NCBI GenBank assembly: GCA_017744355.1
Contig: JAGIBK010000004.1
Span: forward strand, 124,001-188,000
DNA length: 64,000 bases
Direction: 5' to 3'
From: a bacterium
GTDB lineage: Bacteria; Cyanobacteriota; Sericytochromatia; S15B-MN24; UBA4093
How positions within the stretch are numbered: the stretch's first letter is position 1; every line of letters begins with the position of its first letter. The translations under genes and the position numbers were made by a program. The notes below the pieces were generated by a model that was not told the DNA's origin, searched no databases, and saw only the letters and a program-made list of their open reading frames with translations. This document shows, piece after piece, positions 1 to 8,874 of this stretch.

Positions 1-1422
1 GATCGCCCCGCCGAACAGCGCCGAGCCCGAGCGGAACTCGAAGGCCCACGTACGCTTGGCGGGGGCCTTCAAGTCGTAATAGGTGGTGCTCCAGGGACGC
101 AGGGTGCCGGGTAGCCCCTTCTGAAAGTCGGCGACGGGACGGGCCTGGACCCCACCGAGGGTGAGGCCGCCGTAGGTGCCCCTCAGGTTCACGTCGCTCG
201 CGTACGAGAAGCGCCGATCATCGGTGAGCTTCAGGCCGCTCACGGCGTTGGCCACCGTCCAGTCCGAGTACACGTCCTGGAAGCTCGCCTCGCGCTTGAC
301 GAGCCCCCCTTGGACCGCGCCCACTCCCGTCGCGGGTGCCGCCAGGGCGTCCTTGACCACCTCGGCGCCGAAGCGATCGTAGAGGTAGCGAGCAAAGAGG
401 TAGCTCAGGCCGTACGAGAAGCCATTGGGGTTTCCCGCCCAGTCGGTGAGCGAGTATTCGGCAGGGGCCTCCTCGAAGCGCTTGATGTCCCGCGCGATCG
501 CCTCGTTGCCCCCGCGCAGCCCATACCCGCACAGGTCCATGGCGAGCATCGCCCAGCCCTCGTCGAGCCAGGTCTCCTCGGGAGTGGCGCGGTTGGGCAC
601 GAGCACCTTCTGGTTGAAGACGCAGAGGTGGGTGAACTCGTGGGCGAGCGTCCCGAAGACGGTCTGGGCGGGCTGCTCGAAGAGCCGGCTGGTCAAGAAG
701 ATGACCTTCTTCTGGTTGGTATGGGCGCGCGGCCCGGTCGCAGCAGGCGAGAGCAGGTCCCGGCTCCAGAAGTAGCCCATCAGGCCCTTGTCCTTGCCGA
801 AGTTGTCCACCGCGGGCGAGAGGACCACGTAGACCCGGCTCTCGCCCGATGGATCGGTCTTGGGTTCGGCCCCGAAGGTGCCGGTCACGGTGCCGTAGAT
901 TCGGCTCTCGAAGGCCTCCCCGAGGCGCTTGAGCTGATCGTCGGTGATGCCCTCGGCCCCCTCGGCGTCCACGTAGAAGTTGGCGTGGGCGGTGGTGAGC
1001 CTTCGCTTGGCCGTGCGCTTCCGATCGCCCGCCTCGGTCGAGTCCCCGATGTTGACCCAGAAGGTCTCGGTCTCCGCGGCCGCCTGCACCCGCCGCACCG
1101 GCTCCCAGTCGAGGGCGCCGGGCTCTTGGGCAAGCCGAGCGCCCGACTCCCGGAAGCGGGCCTCGCCCTGAGTGGGATGCTGGTGCTGGATCCTGAACTG
1201 GAAGGCCGGGGCCTCGGCGTGGGCCGCGCTGACGGCCATCAAGAGACGGTTGGCCTCGCCGAGCTCCACGCGCATGGCCTCGCCCGCGGGCAAGACGAAC
1301 TGCCGAACCAGCCCCCCCGCGGCCCACGCGGTGCGGGCCGTGACGGGAGTGGTCGGGAGGCTCGTGCAGGCCGCCAGGGTGACGGTCAAGCCGAGCAGCA
1401 GGGCGCAGGCGCGGCTCGTCAT
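1..1422 (-). CDS. M30 (hyicolysin)-like metalloprotease lipoprotein, 3' part outside window
   Basis: The frame is open for all 474 codons from the ATG at 1422 to the window edge, so the C-terminus is missing. The N-terminus is a lipoprotein signal peptide ending in lipobox LAAC (Cys19), so the product is probably surface- or outer-membrane-anchored. A zinc-binding HExxH lies at residues 261-265 (LAHEFTHL), followed about 20 residues later by TWLDEGWAMLAMDLCGYG. This HExxH plus downstream D-E-G arrangement is what family M30 neutral metalloproteases show, and the second Glu is the expected third ligand. It lies 31 bp downstream of, and in line with, another lipoprotein gene, probably as the last gene of the cyclase operon. 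There is no clear Shine-Dalgarno before the ATG. The protease class is well supported; the exact family and substrate are inferred. Confidence 0.75.
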   Translation of the reverse strand, partial: MTSRACALLLGLTVTLAACTSLPTTPVTARTAWAAGGLVRQFVLPAGEAMRVELGEANRLLMAVSAAHAEAPAFQFRIQHQHPTQGEARFRESGARLAQEPGALDWEPVRRVQAAAETETFWVNIGDSTEAGDRKRTAKRRLTTAHANFYVDAEGAEGITDDQLKRLGEAFESRIYGTVTGTFGAEPKTDPSGESRVYVVLSPAVDNFGKDKGLMGYFWSRDLLSPAATGPRAHTNQKKVIFLTSRLFEQPAQTVFGTLAHEFTHLCVFNQKVLVPNRATPEETWLDEGWAMLAMDLCGYGLRGGNEAIARDIKRFEEAPAEYSLTDWAGNPNGFSYGLSYLFARYLYDRFGAEVVKDALAAPATGVGAVQGGLVKREASFQDVYSDWTVANAVSGLKLTDDRRFSYASDVNLRGTYGGLTLGGVQARPVADFQKGLPGTLRPWSTTYYDLKAPAKRTWAFEFRSGSALFGGAI

Positions 1423-1453
1423 GGGGTCATGATGCGCGAAAGAGGGGCCTTTG

Positions 1454-2101
1454 TCAGCGTACGGACGCGACCGCGCGGCCCTCGCTGATCGAGGCGAAGG
1501 CGTTGGCGATGCTCGAATTCTTCTGCTCGACCTTGCCGAAAGCGGCGACTGCGGCCCCGTCCTTGGAGAGGTCCGGGATGTCGGCGGTATCGAGAGAGTT
1601 GCTGACGCGGCCTTCGAGGATGTCCACGTCGTTCTGGGAGACCGCCTCGAGCTTCGCGGCCGACAGGCTGGCCTTGAGCTTGTCGGCGACGATGGTCGAG
1701 GCCGTGTTGAGGTCGCGCGCCGTGCTGGTGCCGGCGGGCTTGACGAAGGCGGTGATGCGCAGGGTGCCGCCGCTCTTGGCCTTGGTGGTCGCCACCAGGA
1801 TCACGGCCTTGCCGCTGGGCAGGCCCTTGATCTCGAAGAGGCCCGACTTGTTGGCCTTGACCGCCGCGCCGATGGCGTTGCCGTCGGCCGCGTAGGCACG
1901 GACCTCGGCCTCGGGGACCGCCCGCTCGCCGGCAATCGTCCCGGCGATCCGGTAGGCGTCGGTGAAGGCGATGGCCGCCTGCTGCGTCTCGGGGGCCTTG
2001 ATGAGGCCGCTGACGGTGGTGCCGCCCCCCAGCTCGCCGAGCAAGCCGGTGCAGCCGCTGAGCGCGAGGGGCAAAACGAGGGCGATCGTACGGCGGATCA
2101 T
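1454..2101 (-). CDS. lipoprotein with carboxypeptidase-regulatory-like domain
   Basis: Predicted 215-residue lipoprotein. The chosen ATG is preceded by GAGGAGG at good spacing and opens a signal peptide with lipobox LSGC. The segment from about residue 30 (VSGLIKAP ... VRAYAADGNAIG ... GLFEIKGLPSGKAVILVATT) looks like a small beta-sandwich of the carboxypeptidase regulatory-like type, where a decorated prosthetic loop follows 'G.F.I.GLP.G'. The remainder is helical and of unknown function. The start codon overlaps the stop of the upstream cyclase gene as ATGA, so translation is probably coupled to it. Longer upstream starts in the same frame are unlikely because they lie inside the cyclase gene and destroy the signal peptide. 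Possible roles are adhesion or a cell-surface scaffold; no enzymatic motif is visible. Confidence 0.75.
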   Translation of the reverse strand: MIRRTIALVLPLALSGCTGLLGELGGGTTVSGLIKAPETQQAAIAFTDAYRIAGTIAGERAVPEAEVRAYAADGNAIGAAVKANKSGLFEIKGLPSGKAVILVATTKAKSGGTLRITAFVKPAGTSTARDLNTASTIVADKLKASLSAAKLEAVSQNDVDILEGRVSNSLDTADIPDLSKDGAAVAAFGKVEQKNSSIANAFASISEGRAVASVR

Positions 2102-5100
2102 GAAACCTCCTCGGGGGACGCGGGCGAGGCGAGCGCACTGGCATGACACCACGCCGACAGGGCCCTTTGATCATAGCGGGCACTCAGCGCTTTGAAAAGC
2201 GCAGCGGCGGCTTCAGCCTGCTCGGCCGCTTCTTGGGCGCAACCGGCCGCTTGGTGGGCACGCGCGAGACGGAAGCGGGCACGGCCGAGCTCCAGCCGAT
2301 TGCCGAGCATCGAGAGGCGGTGGATGGCCCGCTGAAGATGCCTGTTCGCCTGCGCATGACGCCCCGCTCGCAAGAAGGCCTCCCCGGCGAGCGCCCAGAA
2401 GACGGCCCGCTGCGCCTCGCTCTTGCCGCGCCCCACCAGCCGGATGCCGCGCACGATGGCCTCCCAGGCGGCCTGGGGCTGCGCGTCGGCGAGGCAAGCC
2501 TCTGCGAGCAAGCGGTAGCCCTCACCCAGGATCTCGGCGTTGCGCAGGGCTTCGAGGGCACGCAGGCCGTCCGCGATGAGGGCGATCGCCTCGGCGTGGC
2601 GCCCCTGCTTGGAGCAGGCCTCGCCCAGGTTGCAGAGGATCCCGCCCTCGCGCGAGGCGAAGCCGATGCGGCGGCAGATGGCCAGGGCCTCGCGGAAGTG
2701 CGCCTCGGCGGCCGCCAGCTCGTCCTGCTCCAGGAGCAGGGCGCCCAGGTTGCTGTGGCCCATGGCGATGCGGCTCTGGTCGCCCACCCGGGTGAAGGCC
2801 GCGATGGCTCGCTCGATGAAGCGACGGGCCTCCTCGAACTCGCCGAGCTCGTAGTGGAGCTGGAAGAGGTTGTTGCAGGACGAGCCGACCCCGAGGGTGT
2901 CCTCGCAGGCCTCGCGCAGCACAAGCGCCCGCCGGTGGGCGCCGAGGGCCTCCGGGTAGCGCCCCAGCTTGCCCAGGGCGATGCCCGTCACCGAGTGGCA
3001 GAAGGCCAGATCCTTGCGCGCCTCCTCGGCGCCCAGGCCCTCGGCCGCCGTCTGACAGCGTGCGATCGCCGCCTCGAAGCGACCGAGACCGACCTCGGCG
3101 TAGGCGATCGCCCCCAGGAGGGCGGCACGCTCGGGCGCCTCGCCTGCCGCCAAGTCGGCAAGCCCCGCCTGGTAGCAGGCGATGGCCTCCTCGTAACGGC
3201 CGAGCCGCTCGTGGATCCCGCCTTCGGCGCGCCGAATGCCCGAGCGCTCGGTGCCCGAGGCGGCTCCGTCGAGGGCCCGCGCCAGGTGGTCCAGCGCGAC
3301 GGGGTAGGAGCCAAGCGTGCTCTCGGCGGCCGCCAGGGCCGCGTGGATCTCGCTGGCGCTCGGCGTCGGGGCATCCTCGTACGAGAGGCGCTCGCGCAGG
3401 GTCAGGGCCTCTTCGAGGTGCGCGCGGCTGCCGGGCGCATCGAAGCGGCGCTGGGCGAACAGGCCCGCCGCCAGCTGGTAGCGCAGCGCCTGAGGCCACG
3501 CCTCGGCCCGCAGGAAGTGCAGCGCCAGGAGCGCCGCCTTCTCGCCCGGCTGCCCCTGGATTTCGGCCTCCAGGCGATGGCCCACCCGCCCATGCAACAG
3601 GCGTCGCTCCTTGAGCAGGATGCCCTCGTAGGCCACCTCTTGGATGAGCGCCTGGTTGAAGGCGTAGAGGTCGGTCTGCCTGGCACGCGGATGGATCAGG
3701 TCAGCCCGCGTCAGCTCGCCGAGGGCGGCCTCGGGCGCAGGCAAGCCGGCCACCGCGCAGAGCAGGGAAGACGAGAACTCCCGCCCCATCACCGCTCCCA
3801 CCTGGAGCGCCCGGCGCGCGGTGACCGAGAGGCGATCCACGCGCGCGGCGACGACCCCCTGGATGGTGGTCGGCAAAGCCCCCGGTCGACGCTCCGGATC
3901 CAGGCGCCAACCATTTGCCTGCCGCACCAGCGCCCCCGCCTCGACCAGCGATCGCAAGAGCTCGCACAGATAGAGCGGGTTGCCCTCGGCACGCGCGGCC
4001 ACCTCGGCGAGGACCTCCTCGCAGCCGGCCGCCTCGTCCTCGGTGCCGAGGCCCAAGAACTCCCGGATGAGCGCGTCGCTCTCGGCGCGCGCGAGCGACG
4101 CGAGGAGCAGCGACGTCGCGTCGAGGCCCGTCGCCTCGAAGGCGGCCAGATCGCTCGGCAAGCGGCTCTGCCCCAGGACCAAGAGTCTGAGCGGGCGCTC
4201 GGCGCGAGCCAGGCGGCGCACGAAAGCGACGAGCCAATCGCGCGACGCCTCGTCGGCCCACTGCAAATCCGACAGGGAGAGGACCAAGGGCCCCTCGAGC
4301 GATAACAAGCGCTGGTCGAGGGTCTGGAGGGCGAGGCCGCGCAGGGCCTGGGCGGAGAGCTGGCGCAGCTCGGCGCTCTGGATCTCGCGCCCCAAGAAGT
4401 ACCCGAGCAATTCCGCCTCGCGCGCGGCGTCGGCGGCTCCCTGCGTCCGGCACCAGCCCTCGAGACCCGCAAGCCCCTCTTCGCCGAGCCAGTCTTCGAG
4501 CAAGGCAGCGATGAGGCCGTCGCTCGTTGCCCGGCGGTAGGAGAGGCAGCGCGCGCGCAGAATCCGGACTCCTTCGAAGCGCGCGAGGGCCTCGCGCACC
4601 AGGCGGCTCTTGCCGACGCCTGCCTCGCCGCTCACCCAGACCGCCTGGGGCGTCCCGGCCATCATCTTCTCGCAGGCCGCATGCAGGAGGGAAAGCTCGG
4701 ACCCGCGCCCCACGAAGGCAACCCGTTCGCGCCGCGCCCCGGCGTCACGAGCCTGGGGGCCCAGGGGTTCGAAGGCGCGAACGGCGGCCGTGCGGCCCGG
4801 GATCGAAACGGCGTCGCGTTCCGCGTAGTGCCAGGCCTGCCGCGTCAGACGGTAGGTTGCCTCGCTGACGAGGATCGCTCCCGGCGTGGCGTGGGCCTCC
4901 ATCCGGGAGGCGAGGCTGACCGTCTCCCCCTGGACCGTGTAGTCACGCTTTTGCTCGCCACCGACCTCGCCGGCAATGACCAGGCCGGTGTGCAGCCCTA
5001 CCCGGACCCGCAAGCGGATGCCGGTATCGGCTTCGAGCCTGTCGGCAAAGATACGTGCCGCCTGCTGCATCTCCCAGGCGGCGGCCAGCGCTCGCTCCGG

Positions 5101-5406
5101 GTCATCCTCGTGGGCGATGGGGGCCCCGAAGAGGGCCATGATCGCATCGCCGATGTACTTGTCGACCACCCCACCGAAGCGGTAGATGGGCTCGGTGAGC
5201 ACCTCGAAGAAACGGTTGACGATGGCTGTGACGGCTTCGGGGTCGAGCTTCTCGCTCATGGCGGTGAAGCCCGACACGTCGGTGAAGAGCACCGTCACCA
5301 CCCGGCGATCGCCGGCGCTGGCGCTGACGTCGACGAGGCGTACACCGCACTGGGCGCAAAAACGGGCATGGGGGACGCTGGGCGCCTGGCAATGAGGACA
5401 GGTCAC
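2098..5406 (-). CDS. zinc ribbon - class III nucleotide cyclase - AAA ATPase - TPR signalling protein
   Basis: 1102-residue multidomain regulator. Residues 3-20 form a CPHC...CAQC zinc ribbon. Residues 35-210 are a class III adenylate/guanylate cyclase domain with both metal-binding aspartates (D43 in LFTDVSGF, D87 in YIGDAIMALFG). Residues 232-500 are an AAA_16/STAND-type ATPase with Walker A GEAGVGKS (260-267). The C-terminal half is a long run of TPR-like helical pairs. In the cyclase domain the usual GDTVNLASR stretch reads GETVSLASR, so the transition-state Asn is Ser164 while the partner Arg168 remains; activity could be reduced. The start is GTG with only a weak ribosome binding site; a TATAAT sits about 40 bp upstream. 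It is the first gene of a minus-strand operon with two lipoproteins. The architecture matches known cyclase/AAA/TPR proteins; the input signal is unknown. Confidence 0.88.
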   Translation of the reverse strand: MTCPHCQAPSVPHARFCAQCGVRLVDVSASAGDRRVVTVLFTDVSGFTAMSEKLDPEAVTAIVNRFFEVLTEPIYRFGGVVDKYIGDAIMALFGAPIAHEDDPERALAAAWEMQQAARIFADRLEADTGIRLRVRVGLHTGLVIAGEVGGEQKRDYTVQGETVSLASRMEAHATPGAILVSEATYRLTRQAWHYAERDAVSIPGRTAAVRAFEPLGPQARDAGARRERVAFVGRGSELSLLHAACEKMMAGTPQAVWVSGEAGVGKSRLVREALARFEGVRILRARCLSYRRATSDGLIAALLEDWLGEEGLAGLEGWCRTQGAADAAREAELLGYFLGREIQSAELRQLSAQALRGLALQTLDQRLLSLEGPLVLSLSDLQWADEASRDWLVAFVRRLARAERPLRLLVLGQSRLPSDLAAFEATGLDATSLLLASLARAESDALIREFLGLGTEDEAAGCEEVLAEVAARAEGNPLYLCELLRSLVEAGALVRQANGWRLDPERRPGALPTTIQGVVAARVDRLSVTARRALQVGAVMGREFSSSLLCAVAGLPAPEAALGELTRADLIHPRARQTDLYAFNQALIQEVAYEGILLKERRLLHGRVGHRLEAEIQGQPGEKAALLALHFLRAEAWPQALRYQLAAGLFAQRRFDAPGSRAHLEEALTLRERLSYEDAPTPSASEIHAALAAAESTLGSYPVALDHLARALDGAASGTERSGIRRAEGGIHERLGRYEEAIACYQAGLADLAAGEAPERAALLGAIAYAEVGLGRFEAAIARCQTAAEGLGAEEARKDLAFCHSVTGIALGKLGRYPEALGAHRRALVLREACEDTLGVGSSCNNLFQLHYELGEFEEARRFIERAIAAFTRVGDQSRIAMGHSNLGALLLEQDELAAAEAHFREALAICRRIGFASREGGILCNLGEACSKQGRHAEAIALIADGLRALEALRNAEILGEGYRLLAEACLADAQPQAAWEAIVRGIRLVGRGKSEAQRAVFWALAGEAFLRAGRHAQANRHLQRAIHRLSMLGNRLELGRARFRLARAHQAAGCAQEAAEQAEAAAALFKALSARYDQRALSAWCHASALASPASPEEVS

Positions 5407-5447
5407 GCGGTTCTCACAAGGCTCTCACGAGGGAAACGGGCTCGTCG

Positions 5448-5453
5448 ATTATA
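5448..5453 (-). promoter_or_regulatory. -10 box (TATAAT) for the cyclase operon
   Basis: Read on the minus strand this is a perfect TATAAT about 40 bp upstream of the GTG start of the cyclase gene. No good TTGACA-like -35 is visible at 17-18 bp, so it may be weak or activator-dependent. Confidence 0.45.
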
Positions 5454-5500
5454 GCTTATGCCTACTCGCTTTCGTCGGGTCGATCCGGCTCGGCAAATGC

Positions 5501-5530
5501 TTGACCGTTAAGTTATTTTAAGCTTATCAT
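5501..5530 (+). promoter_or_regulatory. sigma70-like promoter for the 5609 gene
   Basis: TTGACC (5501-5506), 18-bp spacer, TATCAT (5525-5530) in an AT-rich island between divergent genes. It predicts a leader of about 70 nt that is strongly pyrimidine-rich (repeated TCTC) before the GGAAG ribosome binding site. Confidence 0.65.
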
Positions 5531-5608
5531 TTGGAAACAAATCTCTAAAATTTCGCTCTCTTCTCTCTCTTCTTTCCGTGCCCTCACTCAGAAAGGAAGC
5601 TTGACTTG

Positions 5609-6463
5609 ATGCATCGCGCCACCCGCATGATCCCGCTCGCCCTCGCGCTCGTCGTCGGCGTCGCTCCCGCCGCATTCGCCAAGAACCACCTCGCCCAGGC
5701 CGCTGGTACCCAGCAGCAACAGCGCCAGAACCAGAAGATGACCGGCATGCAGCAGATGCTGCCCGGCGGCCTCTCGGTCAAAGGCCAGCTCGATCACGCC
5801 TACTCCGAGGCCCTCAACGTCCAATCCGCCCTGGCGATGGACATGGAGGACATGGCCAAGAACCACCTCGCCAACGTCAAGCTCATCATCGCCCACCTCG
5901 AGCAGTCGGGCGCGAAGCTCGACAAGCCCATGACGGACCGGCTCAGCGCCATCCGCAGCGAAGCCGACAAGCTCGACAGCATGATGGGCGATCGCAACGC
6001 GGCCCTCAAGGGCAGCGCCATCCTGGTCTCGCGCTTCGTCACCTTCTACGACCAGATGGCGAGTGCGATGCCCATGGGCGGCGGCGGGGCCATGGCCCGC
6101 CCGATGAAGTCCGCGACCGAGCTGCTCGCCAGCGCCGGTGACTCCGCGGCCATGACCCAGTCGGCGCTCGCTGGCCGCGACTTCGCGACCGCCGTCAACC
6201 ACGCCCGGGACGTGGACCAGCACCTCAAGATGGCCGGGCTGGCCCTGGTCGCCCAGGGCATGACGGCCCAGAGCAACGAGGTCAAGCACGTCAAGGCGCT
6301 CCAGCAGGACAGCCGCAAGCTGGTCGGGGCGATCGAGAGCCGCTCGGCCAGCGCCACCAAGCAGGCCGGCCAGATGGTCGATCGAATCGGGACCGAGCTG
6401 ATGCTCGTCGCCAACGCCACAATGGGCGGCGGCGGCGGGATGAGCCACCCCGAGCACCGCTAA
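5609..6463 (+). CDS. secreted helical protein of unknown function
   Basis: 284-residue protein with a classical Sec signal peptide (MHRATRMIPLALALVVG...) and likely cleavage after AFA. I chose the ATG at 5609 over the TTG immediately before it because AGAAAGGAAG lies 9-18 bases upstream. The mature part is almost entirely helical and Ala/Met-rich, with a Gln-rich stretch near residues 35-45 and a Met/Gly-rich segment near 155-165 (MPMGGGGAMARP), and ends in a GGGGGM stretch. The periodic spacing of hydrophobics suggests a helical bundle or coiled coil. It stands alone, with its own promoter and a hairpin terminator. I do not recognise the family. A periplasmic or surface structural role is possible, but no functional residues can be assigned. 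Confidence 0.7.
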   Translation: MHRATRMIPLALALVVGVAPAAFAKNHLAQAAGTQQQQRQNQKMTGMQQMLPGGLSVKGQLDHAYSEALNVQSALAMDMEDMAKNHLANVKLIIAHLEQSGAKLDKPMTDRLSAIRSEADKLDSMMGDRNAALKGSAILVSRFVTFYDQMASAMPMGGGGAMARPMKSATELLASAGDSAAMTQSALAGRDFATAVNHARDVDQHLKMAGLALVAQGMTAQSNEVKHVKALQQDSRKLVGAIESRSASATKQAGQMVDRIGTELMLVANATMGGGGGMSHPEHR

Positions 6464-6474
6464 GAGGACCTGTG

Positions 6475-6503
6475 AAGCGGGGGCGCCTATGGCGCCCCCG
6501 CTT
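6475..6503 (+). terminator. hairpin terminator after the 5609 gene
   Basis: Perfect 13-bp inverted repeat (AAGCGGGGGCGCC / GGCGCCCCCGCTT) around a 3-base centre, followed by only a short T-run. Confidence 0.65.
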
Positions 6504-6505
6504 CC

Positions 6506-6535
6506 TTTACGGGGTACGCCCGCACGCTCTAAACT
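6506..6535 (+). promoter_or_regulatory. sigma70-like promoter for polX
   Basis: TTTACG (6506-6511), 18-bp spacer, TAAACT (6530-6535), about 38 bp before the polX start. It begins three bases after the preceding terminator stem. Confidence 0.55.
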
Positions 6536-6572
6536 GGAGGGAGGATCCCCCAGCCTTGCGGATGGAGCCCCC

Positions 6573-8306
6573 ATGGACAAGAAGACCGTCGCCCACACCC
6601 TCGAAGCGATCGCCACCCTCATGGAGCTGAAGGGCGAGAACCCCTTCAAGGTCCGCGCCTTCTCCGGCGGCGCTCGCCTGCTCGAAACCACCGACCTGGA
6701 CCTCTCGGGCCTCGTCGCCGAGGGCAAGCTGACCTCCGTCAAGGGGATCGGCGCGGGGCTCGCCGAGGTGATCGGCGAGATGGTCAAGACCGGCGCCTCC
6801 TCGGTCCATGCCGAGCTGATGGCTTCGACCCCCGCGGGGCTCGTCGAGATGCTCGGCATCCCCAACCTCGGCCCCAAGAAGATCAAGGCCATCCACGAAG
6901 GCCTGGGCGTCGCCTCGGTCGGCGAGCTGGAGTACGCCTGCAACGAGAACCGGTTGGTCTCGCTCAAGGGCTTTGGGGCCAAGACCCAGGACAAGATCCT
7001 CGCGGGCATCCGCCTCTTCAAGCAGAACCTCGGGCGCTTCCTGTACGCCGACGTCATCGAGACGGCCGAAGGGCTGCTCTCGGCCGTCTCGAATCATCCG
7101 AGCGTCCAGCGCGCCGCGATCGCAGGCTCCTTGCGCCGCTGCAAGGAGACGGTCAAGGACGTGGACCTGGTGGCGTCGAGCGACGACCCCGCGAGCGTCA
7201 TGGCCGCCTTCGTCGCCCTGCCCCGGGTCGTCGAGGTCATCGGGCACGGCACGACCAAGAGCTCGGTGCGTCTCGACAACGGCCTCTCGGTGGACCTGCG
7301 GGTGGTGAGCGACGAACAGTACCCCTTCACCCTGCATCACTTCACCGGCAGCAAGGAGCACAACACCCTTCTGCGCCAGCGCGCGCAGGATCGCGGCCTC
7401 AAGCTCAACGAGTACGGCCTGTGGCGCGGCGACGAGCTGATCCCCTGCCGTGACGAAGCCGAGCTCTTCGCCAAGCTGGATCTCGCCTACGTGCCGCCCG
7501 AGCTGCGCGAGGGGCTCAACGAGGTCACCCTGGCCGAGGCGGGCCCCCTGCCCGAGCTGGTCACGCTCGACGATCTCCAGGGCGTCTTCCACGTCCACAC
7601 CACCTACTCGGACGGCGGCGCGAGCGTCGAGGCCATGGCCCGCGCGGCCCAGGCCCTCGGCTACCGCTACCTCGGCATCTCGGACCACTCGGAGGCCGCG
7701 GTCTACGCCCAGGGCCTGACCCGCGATCGCATCCGCGAGCAACACGCCGAGATCGACAAGGTCAACGCCGAGCTTTCGGGCATCACCCTGCTCAAGGGAA
7801 TCGAGGCCGACATCCTCGCGGACGGCAGCCTCGACTACGACGACGAGACCCTCTCGAGCTTCGACTTCGTCATCGCGAGCGTCCACTCCCGCTTCGGGCT
7901 CGACGAGCAGGCCATGACCGCGCGAGTGGTCAAGGCCCTCTCCAACCCCCACGTCACCATGCTGGGGCACATGACGGGCCGCCTCCTCCTGGGCCGCGAG
8001 CCCTACGCCCTCGACTTGGAGCAGGTTTTCAAGGCCGCCGCCGAGCACGGGGTGGTCATCGAGCTCAACGCCAACCCCCACCGCCTCGACATCGACTGGC
8101 GGCACCTCCGGCGCGCCCTGGAGCTCGGGGTCACCATCGCCATCAACCCGGACGCCCACTCCATCGACGGCCTGCAGGACACCCGCTTCGGGGTGGGGAT
8201 CGCCCGCAAGGGCGGCGTCCAGCCCGCCCAGGTGCTCAACTGCCTGACGCTCGAAGCCCTGCGCGATCGCCTCGCCGCGCGCCGCGCCGGGGCCCTGGTT
8301 TCCTGA
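6573..8306 (+). CDS. polX: DNA polymerase X family protein (Pol beta-like plus PHP domain)
   Basis: 577-residue bacterial PolX, a repair/gap-filling polymerase with an associated 3'-5' exonuclease/AP-endonuclease PHP domain. The N-terminus carries the 8-kDa-like and HhH region. The nucleotidyltransferase core begins near residue 183 with GSLRRC and DVDLV (two catalytic aspartates) and the third aspartate in SVDLRVV. The PHP domain starts at H340 (HVHTTYSDG) and keeps its metal-binding series: SDHS, KGIEADIL, HSRF, GHMTGRLL and PDAHS. Length and order match the Deinococcus/Bacillus enzymes. The start chosen is the ATG after GATGGAG; a longer in-frame reading begins inside the upstream terminator and is rejected. 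The next gene starts only 3 bp downstream, so the GNAT is probably co-transcribed. Both active sites look intact. Confidence 0.95.
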   Translation: MDKKTVAHTLEAIATLMELKGENPFKVRAFSGGARLLETTDLDLSGLVAEGKLTSVKGIGAGLAEVIGEMVKTGASSVHAELMASTPAGLVEMLGIPNLGPKKIKAIHEGLGVASVGELEYACNENRLVSLKGFGAKTQDKILAGIRLFKQNLGRFLYADVIETAEGLLSAVSNHPSVQRAAIAGSLRRCKETVKDVDLVASSDDPASVMAAFVALPRVVEVIGHGTTKSSVRLDNGLSVDLRVVSDEQYPFTLHHFTGSKEHNTLLRQRAQDRGLKLNEYGLWRGDELIPCRDEAELFAKLDLAYVPPELREGLNEVTLAEAGPLPELVTLDDLQGVFHVHTTYSDGGASVEAMARAAQALGYRYLGISDHSEAAVYAQGLTRDRIREQHAEIDKVNAELSGITLLKGIEADILADGSLDYDDETLSSFDFVIASVHSRFGLDEQAMTARVVKALSNPHVTMLGHMTGRLLLGREPYALDLEQVFKAAAEHGVVIELNANPHRLDIDWRHLRRALELGVTIAINPDAHSIDGLQDTRFGVGIARKGGVQPAQVLNCLTLEALRDRLAARRAGALVS

Positions 8307-8309
8307 CCC

Positions 8310-8798
8310 ATGGCCGAGCACCTGGCGTTCAAGGAGCTAAAGCCTTGGGACGCGCGCGCCCTGCAGGCCCTCTACGCCACCGTGCCCGACTACTTCGCCC
8401 TCTTCGGGGGGCTGGGCACCGACGAGGCGAAGAAGGCCCTCAAGGACGCGCCGGGGGTCGGCGAGTCGCACCACGTCTGGGGCATCTACCAGGGGGAAGC
8501 GCTCATCGGGCACCTGGACTTCCTGCTGGGGCACCCCGACGCCTCGACCGCCTATCTGGGCCTGCTCCTCATCCGGGGGGACCTGCACGGGCAGGGGCTC
8601 GGGCGCAAGGCGTTCTCCCAGTGGCTCGAATGGGTGGCCGCGGGCCCCTTCGAGCGGGTCAAGCTAGGAATCGTGGCGGGCAACGTCCAGGCCTTCTCCT
8701 TCTGGAAAGCTTGCGGCCTGACGGACACCGGCGAGCGCAAGACGCTCGCCATCAACGGGGTGGACTGCCAGGTCCACCTCCGCGAGCTGCGCTTTTAA
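8310..8798 (+). CDS. GNAT family N-acetyltransferase
   Basis: 162-residue single-domain GNAT. The acetyl-CoA-binding signature is visible as IRGDLHGQGLGRKAF (R/Q-x-x-G-x-G/A type, around residues 90-104), followed by the beta5 segment (VKLGIVAGNVQAFSFWKACG), where Asn and the F-W-K-x-x-G element are typical of motif B. The ATG starts 3 bp after polX, so it is probably translated from the same message. The acetylated substrate cannot be inferred; such small GNATs act on amines of small molecules, proteins or antibiotics. No unusual features. Confidence 0.85.
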   Translation: MAEHLAFKELKPWDARALQALYATVPDYFALFGGLGTDEAKKALKDAPGVGESHHVWGIYQGEALIGHLDFLLGHPDASTAYLGLLLIRGDLHGQGLGRKAFSQWLEWVAAGPFERVKLGIVAGNVQAFSFWKACGLTDTGERKTLAINGVDCQVHLRELRF

Positions 8799-8805
8799 TC
8801 GCGGG

Positions 8806-8834
8806 TTGTCACGCCCCCTGCGGCGCGCTATCCT
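8806..8834 (+). promoter_or_regulatory. sigma70-like promoter for the 8875 gene
   Basis: TTGTCA (8806-8811), 17-bp spacer, TATCCT (8829-8834). The predicted message starts with an imperfect hairpin (CACACCCC / GGGGAGTGTG) immediately before the GAGGAGG ribosome binding site. Confidence 0.55.
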
Positions 8835-8874
8835 CCCCACACCCCGCCCGAAGGGGAGTGTGAGGAGGTGTCGG

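Noticed and set aside
2143-4305. Long plus-strand open frame opposite the cyclase/TPR gene
   Set aside because: Gly/Arg/Leu-rich translation without domains, fully antisense to a well-supported gene; typical shadow of high G+C codon bias.
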